Assembly: GCA_003486645.1 (NCBI GenBank)
Contig: DNGI01000303.1
Coordinates: 9,364-25,623 of the forward strand
Reading direction: 5' to 3'
Length of the DNA stretch: 16,260 nucleotides
DNA from: Cyanobacteria bacterium UBA11370
GTDB taxonomy: Bacteria; Cyanobacteriota; Cyanobacteriia; Cyanobacteriales; Coleofasciculaceae
Below, one piece after another: positions 14,645 through 16,260 of the stretch. Numbering within the stretch: the first letter of the stretch is position 1; every line of letters starts with the position of its first letter. The position numbers were made by a program, and so were the translations under genes. Below the pieces are notes generated by a model that was given only the letters and a program-made list of their open reading frames with translations, searched no databases and was not told the DNA's origin.

Positions 14645-15262
14645 GATTTGACTCAATCGCTTAAGAATTCTCAGAACATCATACAACTCATTCCCAGGAT
14701 TGCGAGTCAGAAACCCTTTAGACAAGGCATATTGAGGAACTTCGCCTTTAATCAATTTCACAAAAACGAAACTTCCGCCACTAGTAATCATGCCGAAACT
14801 GGGTTTTTCAGGCTGGGGATTCCCTAGCATATAAGCTAGAATTTGGGCAAGTCCTGCTTCAATAGAAAACGAGGCTCTTTTCGACTCAATCACCATTACC
14901 CAAAACTGGTCTTTTAACACTAAAGTATCAATTCTACCTTTAACAATAAGCCCATCATCGTCTGAGGCAATATCTACAGATTCTTCAGATTTAACGAAAA
15001 AAGGCGATAAATAAAAATCTCCGATAAAGAGAATGGGGTCTAATACTGCCATTCTGACGATATCTTCTAGGACAGGTGGGTAATCAAGTAAATTGATATA
15101 ACCTGCTTTGACTTTATCTAAGAGTTGTTTATCCAAATCAGTGATTTCTGGTAAGTTCTCCTTCCACTCCCAAAAGAAGTGTTCATCTTCAACTAACTGA
15201 ATACCAAACTTTAGGATTAAGTCGCGCAGTGTGATGTCTTTAGCTTGGAGAGTTTGAACCAT
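14624..15262 (-). CDS. Stand-alone HsdR-N-like PD-(D/E)xK protein, copy 2
   Basis: A 212-residue paralogue of the protein at 11862-12440. The core residues fit D112 (GRIDTLVL), E126-S-K128 (WVMVIESKRA) and Q140 (LAQILAYMLG). Upstream, LEDIVRMAVLDPIL (65-78) may contribute a further acidic residue. The C-terminal NPGNELYDVLRILKRL block (188-203) is present here and missing from copy 1. The last six or so residues (VLIADC) and the stop codon are encoded by an STRR array, so the tail has probably been set by repeat insertion. There is no helicase, methylase or specificity gene nearby. No good ribosome site is seen at the ATG. Confidence 0.75.
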   Translation of the reverse strand: MVQTLQAKDITLRDLILKFGIQLVEDEHFFWEWKENLPEITDLDKQLLDKVKAGYINLLDYPPVLEDIVRMAVLDPILFIGDFYLSPFFVKSEESVDIASDDDGLIVKGRIDTLVLKDQFWVMVIESKRASFSIEAGLAQILAYMLGNPQPEKPSFGMITSGGSFVFVKLIKGEVPQYALSKGFLTRNPGNELYDVLRILKRLSQIVLIADC

Positions 15263-15362
15263 AGTTATTAGTTGTCGTAGTTGGGGTTCATTGTGGCAGA
15301 ATTCCCTTAAATTGTAGCATTACTTATCTAGTCCTATATAACAGTATTATTGAGTAATACTA

Positions 15363-15653
15363 TCATCTGCGATCGCCACATCCCGATGCAACAGGTAATG
15401 ATTGAAGATCAAATCGTTTAGATTTAGAAGTAGGGCTTGTTTTAGGGACAAAGCCAATAAAAGATAAATCAAACTTTTTTGCGTTTTTGCTTATTTGTTG
15501 ATTAGTTTTAACCTCGATAAATTCTAAGATTGCTTTGGCTTCTTGAGGGTCATGCAGATAGTAGATAGCCTGATAATTGCTGGAAAGCCAGATTTGAAGT
15601 TTCCAGGGTTTAGGAGTATTACGTTTGGTTGGTTCAATTGAGAAAGTTATCAT
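15363..15653 (-). CDS. Hypothetical protein, 96 residues
   Basis: I do not recognise this protein. The first 60 residues are a plausible small alpha/beta fold (KLQIWLSSNYQAIYYL, then EAKAILEFIEV). The last 35 are Ser/Lys-rich, and the final residues cross a HIP1 site (GCGDRR), so the C-terminus may be degenerate. No ribosome site is seen. It is the same strand as the HsdR-N-like gene and 100 bp upstream of it, but nothing ties them functionally. It could be a real small gene or an eroded one. Confidence 0.5.
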   Translation of the reverse strand: MITFSIEPTKRNTPKPWKLQIWLSSNYQAIYYLHDPQEAKAILEFIEVKTNQQISKNAKKFDLSFIGFVPKTSPTSKSKRFDLQSLPVASGCGDRR

Positions 15654-16031
15654 CGTCGTTTAATTATTTGTCAGCTAAGTTGACTTGATTACTGGCAATT
15701 TGTTTTCACGGTTCAGATGTAACTTTTACCTCTTCATGACCCTTGCCTTTTTAAGACAACTGAGTATGATTTGGGGACAGTAGCATAAGATTTATTGAAA
15801 AATCTTATTCCAGAAGAGAACCTGATTAACTGTATTAAAGTTTAAAGCTCTTCTCTTTGCTATTCATCGGATTAAATCATCAATAGGTTTGATTTTTATC
15901 AGCATGGATGGTGAGATAGGTAACAAAATCTGATGAAACCGATCAATCTCAACCTGTGACTTCCATCACAATCTCTAAAAAAAAGAAATATCTAGCGATT
16001 ATAAATTGGAACTAAATAAACAAAGTAAATT
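15654..16031. other. AT-rich intergenic stretch without a recognisable gene
   Basis: About 380 bp with no coding region I would support on either strand. Its one notable feature is the CRP-type palindrome at 15955-15970. TATAAAT at 16000-16006 is a possible -10, but there is no matching -35 and no gene downstream within the window. Confidence 0.5.
15955..15970. promoter_or_regulatory. Perfect CRP-type binding palindrome
   Basis: TGTGA-CTTCCA-TCACA matches the TGTGA-N6-TCACA consensus exactly. Cyanobacterial cAMP receptor proteins (SYCRP1 type) recognise this consensus. No gene start is close: the nearest in the window is the 96-residue ORF, 300 bp away on the minus strand. The target may be beyond the window, or the match may be chance. 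Confidence 0.4.
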
Positions 16032-16129
16032 GCCCCGCACTTCGTGCCGCTAGGCTAACGCCTCGCTTCGCTAACGCTAACAGACTGGAAGTCTGGGGCT
16101 ATTGCATTCTAAGTCCGCCTGCGCGGACT
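16032..16129. repeat. Hairpin-rich dispersed repeat
   Basis: Four stems follow closely: GCAC/GTGC around TTC (16037-16047), CAGACT/AGTCTG around GGA (16081-16095), an enclosing GCCCC/GGGGC (16032-16036 and 16095-16099), and AGTCCGC/GCGGACT around CTGC (16112-16129). No ORF is present. The composition and dense palindromes look like a cyanobacterial dispersed repeat. Confidence 0.6.
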
Positions 16130-16131
16130 AA

Positions 16132-16240
16132 TATAGCAGTCGCCACAATTGTTAGGACATTTTTCTGTTGCCTGTTAAGGAGTTAAGGAGTTCTCTTGAA
16201 AGCCAAATATAATGTCCTAACCGATATGTCCGTTGCTATA
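16132..16240. repeat. MITE-like element with bipartite terminal repeats, 109 bp
   Basis: Each end has TATAGCA, then 12 variable bases, then GTTAGGACATT (left 16132-16161; right, as the complement, 16211-16240). The outer 7 and inner 11 bases match perfectly, and overall 22 of 30 match. The core is AT-rich and non-coding. The layout resembles a non-autonomous derivative of an IS630/Tc1-mariner-type element, which is inference. Confidence 0.6.
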
Positions 16241-16260
16241 CATCTAGCCTGCGGAGGCAG

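Noticed and set aside
11862..15262. Type I restriction-modification or other defence island
   Set aside because: Only the N-terminal nuclease-like domain is present, twice, with no methylase, specificity subunit or helicase; the genes between are a regulator and DUF3386.

Overview
The window looks like chromosomal DNA of a cyanobacterium, probably a filamentous or other repeat-rich lineage. I count at least 17 copies of the HIP1 octamer GCGATCGC (about one per kb). There are several heptanucleotide STRR arrays, several small inverted-repeat (MITE-like) elements, and families typical of cyanobacteria (DUF3386, stand-alone HsdR-N-like proteins). I cannot name the genus from this sequence.

Layout. 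Positions 1-216 hold palindromic repeats. Positions 217-3214 (minus) carry a GH2 beta-galactosidase/glucuronidase-like gene whose 3' end overlaps galT by 89 bp. Divergent from it is a PhyH-type Fe(II)/2-oxoglutarate oxygenase (3383-4186). A 690-bp gap (4187-4875) has a terminator hairpin, two adjacent MITE-like elements and a candidate promoter. Next is a co-directional plus-strand block (4876-11484): a glycosyltransferase/UDP-galactopyranose mutase fusion, a GH1/RmlD-like reductase fusion, a DUF2243 membrane protein and galE.

The right part (11524-15653) is a mosaic of small genes separated by repeats: a Cys-rich small protein, two paralogous PD-(D/E)xK proteins resembling the HsdR N-terminus, a LuxR-type regulator, a DUF3386 protein and an unrecognised 96-residue ORF. 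The last 600 bp are non-coding, with a perfect CRP-type palindrome, a hairpin-rich repeat and a 109-bp TIR element.

How the genes fit together (inference). GH2 could release galactose from a galactoside. GalT and GalE are Leloir enzymes that feed UDP-galactopyranose. The mutase domain would convert it to UDP-galactofuranose, and the fused glycosyltransferase could use it, or a related donor, to build a surface glycan. The RmlD-like domain suggests a reduced deoxysugar nucleotide as a second donor. No galactokinase, RmlA/B/C, polymerase or exporter is present here, so the pathway is incomplete within the window. The most unusual objects are the two enzyme fusions. In the GH1/RmlD fusion, the inter-domain linker is itself encoded by a heptamer repeat.
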